Source: Proteles cristata cristata
Taxonomy: Eukaryota > Chordata > Mammalia > Carnivora > Hyaenidae
Assembly: GCA_017311185.1 (NCBI GenBank)
Contig: JAESUZ010003487.1
Span: 463,501 to 527,500, forward strand
Direction of reading: 5' to 3'
DNA length: 64,000 nt
Below, one piece after another: positions 24,315-37,000 of this stretch (positions are counted from its first letter, which is position 1; every line of letters begins with the position of its first letter). The translations under genes were made by a program, and so were the position numbers. The notes beneath the pieces were generated by a model that was given only the letters and a program-made list of their open reading frames with translations, searched no databases and was not told the DNA's origin.

Positions 24315-25893
24315 AAAGACTGTAATGAGAGATGAAGAAAGCCATTATATCATAATTAAGGGGTATATCCATCAAGAAGATCTAACAATTATAAATATTT
24401 ATGCCCCCAGATCAGTGAATAACAAACATAAAGAAATTCAAGATAATTATACAATAATAGTAGGGTACTTTAATACCTCACTTATAGAAATATACAGACC
24501 ATCTAAGCAGAAAATCAGCAAGGAAAAAAGTGACTTTGAATGACACACAGGACCAGATGGACTTAACAGATATATTCAGAACACTTCATGCTAAAGCAGT
24601 TGAATACACATTCTTCTCAAGTGCACATGTAACATTCTCCAGAATACATCACACACTGGGTGACAAATCAGCCCTCAACAGGTACAAAAAGATCAAGAGC
24701 ATACCATGCATATTTTCAGATCACAAGGCTATGAAACTTGAAGTCAACCATAAGAAAAAAATTGGAAAGCCCTCAAGTACAGGGAGACTAAAGAATATCC
24801 TACTATAAAGAATGAATGGGTTAACCAGGAAATTACAGAAGAAATTTAAAAAATACATGGGAGCAAATGAAAATGAAAACACAGCAGTCCAAACCCATTG
24901 GGATGCAGCAAAGGCAGTTCTAAGAGGAAGGTATATTGCAATTCAGGCCTATCTTAAAAAGTAAGAAGGGTCCCAAAACCTTACACCTTAAAGGATCTAG
25001 AAAAGAAAAAGCAAATAAAGCCTAAGCCAGTAGAAGAAGGGAAATAATGAGGATTAGACAGGAAGAAAAAAAACGTATGAAAACAAACAGTAGAACAGAT
25101 CAATGAAACTAAGAGCTGGTTCTTTGAAAGAATACACAAAATTGATAACCTAGTCAGACTTGTCAAAAATAAAAGAGAAAGAACCTAAATGGATAAAATC
25201 ATGATTGAAAGAGGAGAGATCACAATGAACACCACAGAAATAAAATTACAAGAGGTACTATGAAAAATTATATGCCAACAAACTGGTCGGTATGGAAGAA
25301 ATGGACAAATTCTTAGAAACTGACAAACTACCAAAACTGAAACAAGAAGAAATAGACAATATGAACAGACCCAATACCAGCAAAGAAGTGGAATCAGTTA
25401 TCAAAAATCTCCCAACAAATGAGAGTCCTGGGAAAGATGGCTTTCCAGTGCAATTCTAAACCAGACATCTAAAGAAGAGTTAATACTTATTCTTCTCAAA
25501 CTGGTCCAAAAAACAAATAGAAGGAAAGCTTCCAAACTTATTATGAAGCCAGCACTACCTTGATTCCAAAATGAGACAAACATCTCATTAAAGAGAATTA
25601 CAGGCCAGTATCCTTGATGAACATAGAAGCAAAACTTCTCAACAAGATACCAGCAAATTGAATTAAAGCGTATATTAAAAGAATTATTCACAATGGTTAA
25701 GTGGGATTTGTTCCTAGGCTACAGGGCTGGTTCAATATTTGCCAATCAATCAACATGATATACCACATTAATAAAAGGAAGGATAAGAACCATATGAGAA
25801 CCATCTGATCCTGTCAATAGATGTAGAAAAAACATTTGACAGAATACTGTATTCATTCTTCATTAAAAACAAACAAACAAATAAACAATAGAG

Positions 25894-26113
25894 GGGCACC
25901 TGGGCGGCTCAGTTGGTTAAGCGTCCAACTTCGGTTCAGGTCATAACCTCACAGTATGTGGGTTCGAGCCCCGCGCCAGGCTCTGTGCTGACAGCTCAGA
26001 GCCTGGAGCCTGTTTCGGATTCTGTGTACCCCTCTCTCTCTCTGACCTTCCCCTTCTCACACTGTCTCTCTCTCTCTCTCTCTCAGAAATAAATAAAACA
26101 TTTTAAAAAACCC
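25894..26113 (+). mobile_element. Felid-type CAN SINE in L1
   Basis: The head gggcacctgggcggctcagt is close to consensus, with gggttcgagccccgcgccag and a long TC run before aaataaataaaac. A short duplication caatagag is seen at 25886-25893 and 26114-26121. Confidence 0.94.
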
Positions 26114-28320
26114 CAATAGAGATAGTTGGAATATACTTCAATAAAATAAAGGTCTTATACAAAAGAACCACATCTAATATCCTCACTGGGGAAAAACTGA
26201 GAGCCTTTCCCCTACAGTCAGGGACAAGACAGGGATGCCCACTTTCACCATTACTATTTAATATAGTACTGGAAGGCTTAATCTCAGCAATCAGACAACA
26301 AGAAGAAATAAAGGGCATACAAATCGGCAGTAAGTTTCACTATTTGCAGATGACATGATACTCTATATAGAACACCTAAAAGACTCCAACCAAAAAACTG
26401 AATTCAGCAAAGCCACAGGGTAGGCAATCAATCTGCTGCATTTCTATGCACCAATAACAAAGCAGCAGAAAAATCAAGGAATCAATTCCATTTAAAATAG
26501 CACCGAAAGCAACAAGATACCTAGGAATAAACCTAACTAAAGAGGTGAAAGTTCTTTATTCTGAAAACTATAGAACACTTATGAAAGATACTGAAGAGGA
26601 CACAAAGAAATGGAAAAACATTCCATGCTCATGGATTAGAAGAACAAACATTGTTAAAATTTCTATACTGCTCAAAGCAATCTACATGTCTAATGCAATC
26701 CCTATCAAAAGACCACCAGCATTTTTCACAGAGCTAGAACTAAGCATCCTAAAATTTGTATGGAACCAGAAAGGACCCCAAATAGGCAAAGCAATACTGA
26801 AAAAGAAAAAAAAACTGGAGGCATCAGGATTATGGATATCAAGCTATATTACAAAGCTGTAGTGATCAATATGGTATGGTACTGGCATAAAAGCAGACAT
26901 ATAGATCAAGGAAATAGAATAGAAAACCCAGAAATGGACTCACAGTTATATGGTTAATGCATCTTTGGCAAAGCAGGTAAGAATATCCAATGGAAAAAAG
27001 ACACTCTCTTCAACAAATGGTGTTGGGAAAACTGGACAGTGACCTGCAGGAGAATGAAACTGGACCACTTTTTTAGACCATACACAAAAATAAATTCAAA
27101 ATGGATGAAGTACCTAAATGTGACACAGAAAACTATCAAAATCCTAGAGGAGAACACAGGAAGCAACCCCTTGGACCTCAGCCAGAGCAATTTCTTACTA
27201 GACATATAGTCAAAGGCAAGGGAAAGGAAAACAAACATCAACTATTGGGAATTCATCAAGATAAAAAAAGCTTCTGCACAGTGAAGGAAACAATTAACAA
27301 AACTAAAAGGCAGCCTATTGAATAGGACAAAATACTTGCAAATAATATATTTGATAACAGGTTAGTATCTAAAGTCTATAAAGCACTTAATAAATTCAAT
27401 GCCAAAAAACAACCTAGTTAAGAAATGGGCAGAAGACATGAATAGACACTTTTTCAAAGAAGACATCCACATGGCTAACAGACACATTAAAAGATGCTCA
27501 ACATCACTCATCATTAGGGAAATACAAATCAAAACCACAATGAAGTACCACCTCTCACCAGTCAGAATGGCTACAATCAACAACACAAGAAACAGCAGGT
27601 GTTGGTGAGGATGCAGAGAAAGGGGAACCCTCTTTCATTGCTGGTGGGAATGCAAACTGGTGCAGCCACTCTGAAAAACAGTATTGAGGCTCCTCCAAAA
27701 CTGAAAATAGAACTATCCCATGATCTAGCAATTGCACTATTAGGTATTTACCCAAAGGATCTAAAAATACAGATTTGAAAGGGCACATGCACCCCAATGT
27801 TTACAGCCGCATTATCAACAATAGTCAAACTATGGAGAGAGGCCAAATGTCCACCGACTGATGAATGGATAAAGAAGATGTGGTATATATACACAATGGA
27901 ATGTTACTCAACCATCAAAACATATGAAATCTTGCCATTTGCAACAACCTGAGTGGAGCTAGGATGGATTATGCTAGGCAAAATAGGTCAATCAGAGAAA
28001 CACAACTATTATGTGATTTCACTCATATGTGGAATTTAAGAAACAAAACAGATGAACATATGGGAAGACGGGAAAGATGAGAAAGGGAAAAAAATCGACA
28101 AGAGACTCTTGATGAAAGAGAACAAACTAAGGGTTGATGGAGAGAGGTGGATGGGAAGGGGCTAGATGGGTGATGGGTATGAAAGTGGGCACTTGTGATG
28201 AGCACTGAGTGTTATATGTAAGTGATGAATCATTAGATTTACTTCTGAAATGAATATTGCACTGTATGTTAACAAACTAAAATATAAACATAAATGAAAA
28301 TGAAAATAATTAAAAAAGAA

Positions 28321-28734
28321 AGAAGGAACAGTTCTACAGGCTTTAGTGTTCAACACAGTAGTGACTTGTAACAGTATTAATTAAGACAAATGTGTGCTTG
28401 GTGATTTTCTACATCTATACTTATTTTTCCAAGTTGAGATAACTGTATCCAATCTATCCAACAAATATGAAATGTGAATCTCTTTTATACAACACACTGT
28501 TATGAGAACTCAGGAATGTGAGTGATACTTCTCTAGTGAAAAATCAATGAGAGAGCTGAAACATCAGACTCCATCCTTGTTTAGAATTCTGCAGGATGCA
28601 TAAAATATCTTTCAGATGAGAATGACCTATAAGGTTTCATTCAGCTCTGAAATCACACAATCTTATTATTTTAGGTACAAAATAATAGAAGGCAGAAAGG
28701 CATCCAGAATAACAGATGAATTTAAAGGAAAAAA
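28321..28734. other. Unique non-coding sequence
   Basis: No gene or repeat is recognised between the L1 tail and the next old repeat. Confidence 0.4.
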
Positions 28735-29175
28735 GGTCATATCCATTTGTGGTCGGAGAATAAAACCTTTATGGGAGAGGTAACATTTAAGGACTTGCAG
28801 GACTTTAGAAACCAATGGAGGACAAAAAGGTGCACAGGTAAGTGAGGGAAGGCATAATGAGGGTCATCAGTGATCCAATTTTCCTTGAGCAAAGGGTAAA
28901 TGTGGACAATTGGTAGGAGATATACATGGAAAGACAGGTTGGATATATATTGTTTATGGCTTTGAGGAGCCAACTGAAGAGTTAGTACTTATTTCTGCAG
29001 ACATACCTGCTTTACAGAGACTAATCTGACAACACTGTACAGAATTGCCTTGTGTAGAGAGGGGAGGTGGGCAGTTAAATTCATGGGTGATTGAAATTAT
29101 CTAGGTGAGAAATAATGAGGATCTGAATTAGAAATATGGCAGGGAGAGTGGGGAATCTGAAAGAAAGAGGGTTGT
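28735..29175 (+). repeat. Old unnamed mammalian repeat
   Basis: Blocks like atgggagaggtaacatttaa, atatattgtttatggctttg, aattatctaggtgagaaat and aggatctgaattag follow the order of the family noted at 3955 and 14040. Highly diverged. Confidence 0.5.
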
Positions 29176-29585
29176 GGGTAAGTAAGAGTAATAGCCCAGC
29201 ATCTTGCCCATTGAATCCTTTATAATAGGATGTCTATCAAATTATATTCCAAGTTTATATATCCTACAGTGAATGGCAGTGCTCAAAATTTCTCCAAACT
29301 TTCATTTACAATGAATTTACTCCAAACCCAGGTTCTACCAAAGACCAAGATCCTTATCACAGTGATTATTCTTGAAAGCATCTCTAGAGTCATGAGAAGC
29401 TCAACTTGACTTATCACCAAAAGCAGTAACCACCCCGAGAAGCACTCCACATTTAGCATTCAACGGGCTCAACTGTCCACTTGGCTTGTTGAGCACAATC
29501 TAATCTCTTTATAACTAATGAAGTCTTCTAGACCATCAGCCCAAGGAAGACAGAATCCAAGCTTCAGAGCTGGAAGCACTTTAGA
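29176..29585. other. Unique non-coding sequence
   Basis: Nothing recognised. Confidence 0.4.
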
Positions 29586-29705
29586 GATTATCTTGCTCAA
29601 TCTCCTTATTTTATGAATGAGGCTCAGTGAGTCAAATGACCCAGCTAATCCGTGGCAGGATTGAAAGCAAAGTTCAACTCTCCTTACCATACTCATCTAG
29701 TGCCC
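29585..29705 (+). mobile_element. MIR fragment
   Basis: Blocks ctcaatctccttattttatg, aatgaggctcagtgagtcaa and gacccagctaatccgtggca match the MIR core and 3' half. Confidence 0.75.
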
Positions 29706-30774
29706 TTCACATGATACTAATTACCATGCAGGCACATTCATGTCTGTTCATATATTTAAGTCAATATTCTCAACCACAGGATCTTCGGCTAAACTACAAA
29801 ATATTTGAGGACAGGGAACATATCAGGTAGAGTGGCTGCTATGGAGTAGATCTCCGTGACTGAGGGGGAGGCTATTAGTATTGGCTGCTTCCTAATTCTT
29901 CAGGACCCTTATGACAAGCCAGGGGATTTGAAATCCCTTAAAATAGAAAATGTGATATCTTGGAAGGTTTTTGCAATTGTGCTTTACTTAAAAGTACTGT
30001 ATTACCTTAAATTCTTGCACAAAATCTGAATGAAATACATGTCACACGATTTCATTACTATGAAAGAATACATTTTCTGAAAATTGCCAGAGGCAATTAG
30101 ATTTTGTAAAAACCCCAAAACTGAGAGAAGTTTCTGTTTATTATAGTGACATTTCTAAAATTACACACATCACTGTGAATTGGAAACTGTTGGATGTATT
30201 TATCTCTTTCCTTTCTGTGTCAAGTTTCTTTGAACTGAAAAAGGTACCTTTTTATTCATTTATTTCCAAAACTGTTATTAGTTAGTTTAGTTAAATTCAA
30301 AATGTGTTACACATTCTTTAAAATCTTACTGAACTATGATACTTAATTCTACCAAACTTCCTAATAGTGTTTCAGTTAAAATGTAAATATCAAATACATG
30401 CAATTCACAAAGCAAATAGAGACATGGTCAAATGGGCTACAATGCATCTTGAGTGGTGTTGTGGCTCTGGGAAAAGAATTATGGAGAAACGAATAGCTTT
30501 TCCTCACGACTTACCTCTCTCCCTCTTTCACAGAGTGGACAGCTTCACAAAGACATACCTGAAGAGCCAGCTGAAAAAGAGAAATTGCCTGACCAGCCAG
30601 GTTCTAATGAACTCAAGAGGTTACAGATAGGGTAACTAGAATATCTTTACATCTGACTGATAGATTAGAATGATTTCTAAAACACTCTTTAAAATAAAAA
30701 ATAAAAACCAAGGAGACAAATACACACATAAAAATAAAAGCTCTAGTGATTCCAAAAATGTCTTTGGGTAACGA
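29706..30774. other. Unique non-coding sequence
   Basis: AT-rich, with no gene recognised. Two overlapping chance frames at 30367-30635 have no domain features. Confidence 0.4.
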
Positions 30775-31175
30775 CCACATCTCTGATGATGTGCTAGGCG
30801 CAAGGCAACCATGGTCCTTATTCTTGTGGAACTTCAAATCTGGTTGGGGAAACAGACAATAAGCAAGTAAATAAGCATGTACAAACATGATCATGATTTC
30901 AAAATAAGCATTACTAAGATTCTTAGTAATTACTTTACTAAGTAATTACTTAGTAATCTAATGCTTAGTAATCTAAGAATCTTAGTAAAGCATTACTAAG
31001 ATGAAGGTTCTGTGATGGGAGAATCATAAAGGGGATGTAATGACTTAGGTCTGGTCTTTGAAGAGTGATATTTAATGTAGGATCTGAAGGATAAGGAGGT
31101 ACCAGGTGCAAAAATCCATAGAGGGAAAGGAATTGGCCTGTTCTCGAAACTTCTAGGTGATCCGTGTGTAACACA
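30775..31175 (+). repeat. Old unnamed mammalian repeat with palindromic insertion
   Basis: The head (tgatgtgctaggcgcaaggc, ggggaaacagacaataagca) is followed by a palindrome-rich duplication at 30906-31002. The blocks ttctgtgatgggagaatcat and gatctgaaggataaggaggt come next. This is the same family as 3955 and 44125. Confidence 0.6.
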
Positions 31176-32472
31176 GGCTTACTTGCCAGGCCTGGGTCAT
31201 CCAAACCCTGCATATAAGAAAGAAATGTCTGATCTTTGACCATCTCCTCTAGACCTTGAAATACTCCCTTTGCTTACCTAGGACTGTGGTAAGCAGAGGG
31301 GGTACTTGTATTTATGTTATCCTATATGTATGTATGTAAAGTTTATGTTAACAATCTGATGGGGGCCTTGGGTCATGTGGTATCAGTTGGACCTCTGAAG
31401 AGGCTGGATGTTGAATAACTAAGGTTAGTAACATGGGTGCTCCATGCCTATGTGACTGGTCTCCAGTAACATCCCCAATAACCAAGACTAAAGTGAGCTT
31501 CCTTAGTTGTCAATACTCCATATATTGTCACATATGCACATCACTGATAGAAGAATTAAGTGCGATGCACATGACTCCAATGGGAAAGAACAACTGGAAG
31601 TTCATGGCTGGTCTCTCCATGACTCTGTGCCTTTTTTTTTTTTTTGGTAATTTTAATCTGTATCCTTTTGCTGTGGTAAACCACAATAACCATGAGCACA
31701 AAAGGTTTTCTGAGCTCTGTGAGTCCTCGTAGTGAAACACTGAACCTGAGAGTGGTCTTGGCCCGCTCAACAGTCAGTGAGAGCAGAGGGTAGTGGGTGA
31801 CAAGGACATAATCATGAGGAATCTCTGATGTGGAGATTCTAAAGGTTACAGAGTACACCTTATGTGCAACAAGGCTCCACTGAAGGATGTTAAGTGGATG
31901 AGATGAAGAAAAATGGAAGACTTGAGATATACAATGGCTATATATATGGAGATATAAAATGGATAAGGAGGAAGCAGACTTTGGTAGTGGGCTGTATTTT
32001 ATGAGGGTTGAAGAGGAAAACCCATAGACTATTACTGGGTTTCTATTTATGTGAAGGTGTCACTATAATGGAGAAGACTGGAGGAAGGAAAAGTTTGTAG
32101 GATAAAGGAAAGACCAAAAGTTCAGGTTTAGACAGATAAAGTTTGAGGTGGCTGCGAGACACTTAAGTGGAGAGGACCAAAGATACAAATGTGACAGGTG
32201 AAAGCAGATAGGGGGGATGGATAATATTTAAAGCTACACTAATGGATGTGGTCACTTAGAGATAATGTATGCATATGAAAGAAGCAGGGTCTCTGACAAG
32301 TCTCTGAGTACCTCCAACATTCAGAACTCAGGAAGAGGATGAAGAAGCTGGCTATTATGTGTCATGAGCTAACTTAGCTAATCCTCACAAATGTAATTAC
32401 CATTCTCACTTTTTAGAGGCGTGAAATGTGATATAGAAAATTCAGAGTTCAGATTATGACTTAATATCTCAG

Positions 32473-32520
<48 letters not shown>

Positions 32521-33900
32521 TGTATCTTTTCCACCACCTCTTTCCCCACAAATACACAATTACGTGGAAGAATCAGAATCAGAACAAGAAACCCATGTTC
32601 TTTTGTTCTACTTCAATGTCATAAATAGAAAGGAAAACAATAAAAACAACTGAGTAAACAGAAAGAAAAAAAACACGCAAGGATTGAAGGAATTTCTAGC
32701 AGTTATAATTTCCAGGATAAGGAAAAATACACACAAAAAGTTGTATCACTAAAGTGAAAACTCTTTTCACTTCTTATTTAAAAGTCACTCAATAAAACAG
32801 AAAATTGTCTATATTTCAGACAACCAAATGAATGAAAAGCATAGCACTGTAAGATATTTGTCCACAACCTTTCATTCAGAATTCAATCCAAGATTTTTAT
32901 TTGCTCATCTACAAAGTCAAGATCATCATGGTATGAAATATACTCAAAGTGTTTTGGCAAAGTGTTCTAGATATTGGTAACCATTGTTCTCTTAAAGTCT
33001 TTAGAGAATGGACAAAATCACATTTTCTTCAGGTGGATTATAAATGGAATAAAGACAGAGGACCTATCTTTAAGCAGCAGAAAGAGCTAGGAGGAAGGGA
33101 TCCAGAATGTAATTTTCTAGTGTAGGGGATGGTATCAGGTATGAGGTCTGCCAGAAGCATCTGCATAACAACTTTTCTTTGTATTCAATGTATTATTATT
33201 ATTTTTCTTTGAAAAAAAAAGTTGAAGATATTCATAGGCAATTTGTTTTTAAAAGTCATCTTGGAAAGGAACAATCTTTCTGGTTTTACTTAGAAAAAAG
33301 ACAGAGATGGTCCTAGTCTGTGGAAAATCAGAAAAGGATAAGGGGTTTCAAACCACCTCCACATGGACATGGGGAGCAGTTCCCCTTCTCTCTGAGTGTA
33401 CACAACTCCACCCTACTTAGTCGCTGCAGCAACCAGGTTATTTTCACAGTACAGCAGCTGGTTAGGAGGGAAGAGTTTTACTGTGTTTAATGATTAGCTT
33501 GATGGGAGGCAACTAGTCTGTTTTGGCTGGGTCTGCAGTTGCTTTTATAGTTGAATAAAACATAATCATCTGGATGGAACTAAGTTTTTGGCTGGGACAA
33601 ATTCAATCTTATAATTTGTAAATACCCATAAAAACAGGAATGATTTAAAAAACAAATTTACCTATGTTAATTTCCACAGTAGCAAATTTGACTGAATTCA
33701 ATGAATATCCATTGAGTGCCTTGTATCAGGGCATCTTAGGTTATAAGAATATAGTTCAATAGTGAATTAAGAGATTTCCCCCCAAATGATCTGATGATCT
33801 GCCTGTATAATGTTTCTAAAATGTTGACTAAAAATCTCTATTTGGGAACTCCATATATATATGTTTTTTTCATAAATATGTTTGATGCCTTTAGTTTTTA
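31176..33900. other. Old-repeat traces and unique sequence
   Basis: 31860-32330 contains family blocks of the old unnamed repeat (tttgaggtggctgcgagaca, cttaagtggagagg, aagtctctgagtacctccaa). The rest has no recognised gene. 33690-33740 (atgaatatccattgagtgcc) may be another head fragment. A poly-T run is at about 31630-31645. Confidence 0.4.
32477..32518. repeat. (TG)n microsatellite
   Basis: About 21 uninterrupted TG units. The tract is long enough to be polymorphic and Z-DNA prone. Confidence 0.97.
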
Positions 33901-33952
33901 ATTTATTTTTAAATCCTTATTTATTTAAGAGAGAGAGTGTGAGTGGGGGAAG

Positions 33953-33986
<34 letters not shown>

Positions 33987-34112
33987 CCCAAGCAGGCTCC
34001 GTGCTGCCAGGGCAGAGCCCAACACAAAACTTGATCCCATGAAGCAGGGATCATGACCTGAGTCAAGATCAAGCACCAGACGCTTAACCGACTGAGCCAC
34101 CCAGGTGCCCCA
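33901..34112 (-). mobile_element. CAN SINE with (GA)n expansion
   Basis: An AT-rich left end, a GA run of about 30 bases at 33954-33983, the inverted tgctgccagggcagagccc block, and head gagccacccaggtgcccc. An imperfect duplication ctttagtttttaa / ctttagcttttaa flanks it (about 33889 and 34118). Confidence 0.92.
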
Positions 34113-34244
34113 TATATCTTTAGCTTTTAAAATGATGATATGAAGTTCAAACAACAAGTTTTTCTCGGGGTTTCTCTGTTCTTTTCTCCACTTGTTCATT
34201 CCTCCTGCAGTTCCCCTATCTTGGTGAATGAGAAAACTGAGGGT

Positions 34245-34433
34245 TGCTGGAGGGATACTGGGTGGGAAGATGGGCTAAGTGGGTGATGAGCATTAAGGGG
34301 GGTACTTGTTGGGATGAGCACTGGGTGTTATATATAACTGATGAATCACTAAATTCTACTGCTGAAACCATTATTACGCTATATGTTAACTAACTTGAAT
34401 TTAAATAAACTAAAAATAAATAAACAAGGGGGG
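34245..34433 (+). mobile_element. L1 3' UTR fragment
   Basis: Blocks gaaaactgagggttgctgga, gtgggtgatgagcattaagg, ggatgagcactgggtgttat and atatgttaactaacttgaat end in an aataaataaac tail. This is a carnivore-type L1 3' end with extreme 5' truncation. Confidence 0.88.
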
Positions 34434-34559
34434 AAAAGGTCTGGAGACATCCTTGTCTTCTCTCAGAGATGGTTCTCTCACTAGCATCTACTAGGTCTCA
34501 CCATCTCTCCTGCAAATACTGAAGTCCTTTAGTTTGGATGATCACAATCGACATAGGAT

Positions 34560-35132
34560 GGACCTACCCAATCCTATCTTTCCCCTTACTCTTATTCTCA
34601 GCAGCATCACATTCAGAAATGAGTCAGTTCACATCACCTTTGTCAATACTTCCAGTGGCTTTCCAGCTCACATGGAGCAAATGCCAGTCCACAAGGTTCT
34701 TCTGGATTTGTTTCCTTGTGTGTGCCCCCGGACTCCTCATTTGACCTTTCCCTCAGTTCTCTGCACATCAGCCTCCCTAGTGTGTGATACCCACTGAACA
34801 CTGAAGTCACTCTCTTGCCTCAGGCCTTCGTCCTTGTTCCTTTGACTATGCTAACTGGTTTTGCTTCCACAGCCTTCTTAGGTCACCTTACTTCAACCTG
34901 TAATCCCCCAATGATTCCAAAACCATTTCCCTATGTTATTTTTTCCTATAGCAGTTACTGTTTCCAAACATACAACGATTTTGCTTATTTAGTTTATCTA
35001 TTTCTCTCCACTGGAAAGCGGTGCCAAGTGGGGAGGGATTTTTGTTTTCCTTATTGATGTAATTCTAGGACCCAGAACAGTGTCTAGCACCTAGTAGGTG
35101 TGCAATAAAGATTTGTTACATGAATGAATGTT
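34560..35132 (+). mobile_element. L2 3' region
   Basis: A long ordered match covers ttccagtggctttccagctc, ttgcctcaggccttcgtcct, ggacccagaacagtgtctag, cacctagtaggtgtgcaata and aatgaatg. This is the best preserved LINE-2 copy in the window. It is 5' truncated. Confidence 0.8.
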
Positions 35133-36040
35133 AGAATGACACAGATGCTTTTTCTATTCCAAATCAGGACGTGTAGTGTATCCCTTGAAATAAGAGATTA
35201 TACCGAAGTGCTCCCTTTAATATAAAAAGATTCTTGGGATGCAGGAAGCATTTTACATTGACCCTCAGCAACAAGACCATCAATCAAACCAGAGAAATGG
35301 AAAGTGTTAGAGCTTCGGGTGGGAAGAGTGACAGGCATTTGGAGAAGCTATCTCTGGATATGTTTATGGAATTGTATTCTTAGCACAGAAGTAAATGAAT
35401 GCTCACTGGATCTCAGAGTAACTCTTAGCATGAAATGCAGTGGAACTTTTCCTTCCTCAGATGCCATCACTTTACCTTTACTGAAGCCCTGGACCAGCCC
35501 TGCACAGAGTCCCATGTGCAACTTCATCTGGGAGGAAGCTGCAGAGGGACAGAGTCAGGAGGTAAAAGCTGACACAGGGTGGAACAGATGGCCCCTGGAA
35601 AGAGAGAGGTCAGGAGGTTCATTCATATTCCCTGAGAACTTACAGCTTTCAAAGCCCAGGTGAGTCATATACTTCATGCAGCAAAAACAAATGCCCCCTT
35701 TTACCTTAACAGAAGTCATAAAACTGGAGCATATCAAAAAGCTAAAATAACCTAACTTTTAAATTCAAAGAGAATTTTATCTCAGGCAGGGCCCCATCTA
35801 AAGACCACAAGAGAGGCCCATTTATTTATGGAAAGAAAATTGTAAGGAGACATTGATGTTGCATTAACAGATCAAGAAACTGTAGTTGTTTTTTGGAAGC
35901 AAGACTTTAACACATTTAAGGTCTTTGTTTACAAAACAAACAACAAAAATGCAGAAATATGAAAATTACTATTTTTATCAGTGTAAAAATCACCCTTTCT
36001 GAGGTTTCTACCCTTCATTTCTCTCTACTCCAATATGTCT
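35133..36040. other. Unique non-coding sequence
   Basis: It contains a 119-codon plus-strand frame at 35304-35663. A strong splice-donor-like caggtgagt lies at about 35657-35665, near its end. No domain is recognised and no matching acceptor logic could be established, so it is not called as an exon. Confidence 0.4.
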
Positions 36041-36044
36041 TATT

Positions 36045-36075
36045 TTTGTTTTTTTTAAGTTTATTTTCTTATTTT

Positions 36076-36128
<53 letters not shown>

Positions 36129-36292
36129 TGAGCAGGGAAGACACAGAAAGAAAGGAAGAGAGAGAATCCCAAGCAAGGTCTGCAGTGTCAGGGCAAGCCC
36201 AATGCAGGGCTTGAACTCACCAACCATAAGATTATGACCTGAGCAGAAATCAAGAGTCAGGTGCTTAACCGACTGAGCCACCCAGGCACCCC
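36045..36292 (-). mobile_element. CAN SINE with (GA)n expansion
   Basis: Poly-T, then a GA run of about 44 bases at 36079-36122, then the inverted body (aatgcagggcttgaactcac) and head (gagccacccaggcaccccc). No clean flanking duplication was read. Confidence 0.93.
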
Positions 36293-36809
36293 CCCACCAA
36301 TCCTCTATCAATATCTTAACTTCACCACAGTTCACCCTATATCATGTTACTCCCTCTCAGATATCTACAGTGACTTTTCATTGTTTAAAACAGTGGTTGG
36401 TGAGATTTTTATAATTAAGGAATAAAACCCATTCTTAAAAATAAGGGTTATATCAAAATGTAATATAGATAAAAGTAGAAATGCTCTGCTTTAAGTAGGA
36501 TGGGGCTAGATGTAGAAACCAATTAACTGGTTCTTAAAACACATCCCTTCCCTCCCTCCACCCAACACTGAGCATGTATACTCGCAAACATTTGGGCTTT
36601 GTGGAGCCATTCCCGAGACCCTGGCCTGAAAAATTAAATAGCTGTTTCCCCCCACTCCCCACTCTGCTACTCAAGATCTTTCACAAATGATGACCCAAAT
36701 TTACCTTTCCATTATTCTCTTTCAATACGCAATAGCTATCCCATGTTAAACCCCACAATCCTAGTATTTGTACTTGAAATATTTCCTCACTTTCCTTCTG
36801 CAATGTCTC
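36293..36809. other. Unique non-coding sequence
   Basis: 36365-36620 has gtttaaaacagtggttggtg and, further on, gtggagccattcccgagacc-like text. This may be a diverged DNA transposon remnant, but I cannot support a name. Confidence 0.3.
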
Positions 36810-37000
36810 ATACCATAAAAACTGGATTGGAATCAAGCTCCTCCTAGTTATGTGAACCTTGGGCAGGTTATAGAACCTCTAAAAGCTTTGCTAATCCATT
36901 TACAAGGGCTGAAAGCTCAAGTAACTACCTCATCATATTGCTATGAGCAACCCCATGAAAAGCAATTAGCATCTAGATGGTAGAAATGTCCTGTAAATGT
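36810..37000 (+). mobile_element. MIR
   Basis: The order tcaagctcctcctagttatg, tgaaccttgggcaggttata, gaacctctaaaagc, ccatttacaagggctg and gtaactacctcatcatattg matches a MIR from core to 3' region. Confidence 0.8.

Larger units (their letters stand above)
24005..28320 (+). mobile_element. Long, decayed L1 with most of ORF2
   Basis: It runs from within the ORF2 endonuclease domain (SIHQEDLTIINIYA-like codons near 24365, DLTDIFRT near 24555) through the reverse transcriptase. The catalytic FADD codons are at 26343-26354. The C-terminal region and 3' UTR follow, ending in aattaaaaaagaaagaag. Stops and frameshifts are frequent. The sequence is more diverged than the twin-primed copies. It lacks the 5' UTR, ORF1 and the start of ORF2. 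SINEs interrupt it at 24099 and 25894. No convincing target duplication was read. Confidence 0.9.

Noticed and set aside
36810..37000. Conserved-looking block considered as a regulatory element
   Set aside because: The order of words matches a MIR, which explains the apparent familiarity.
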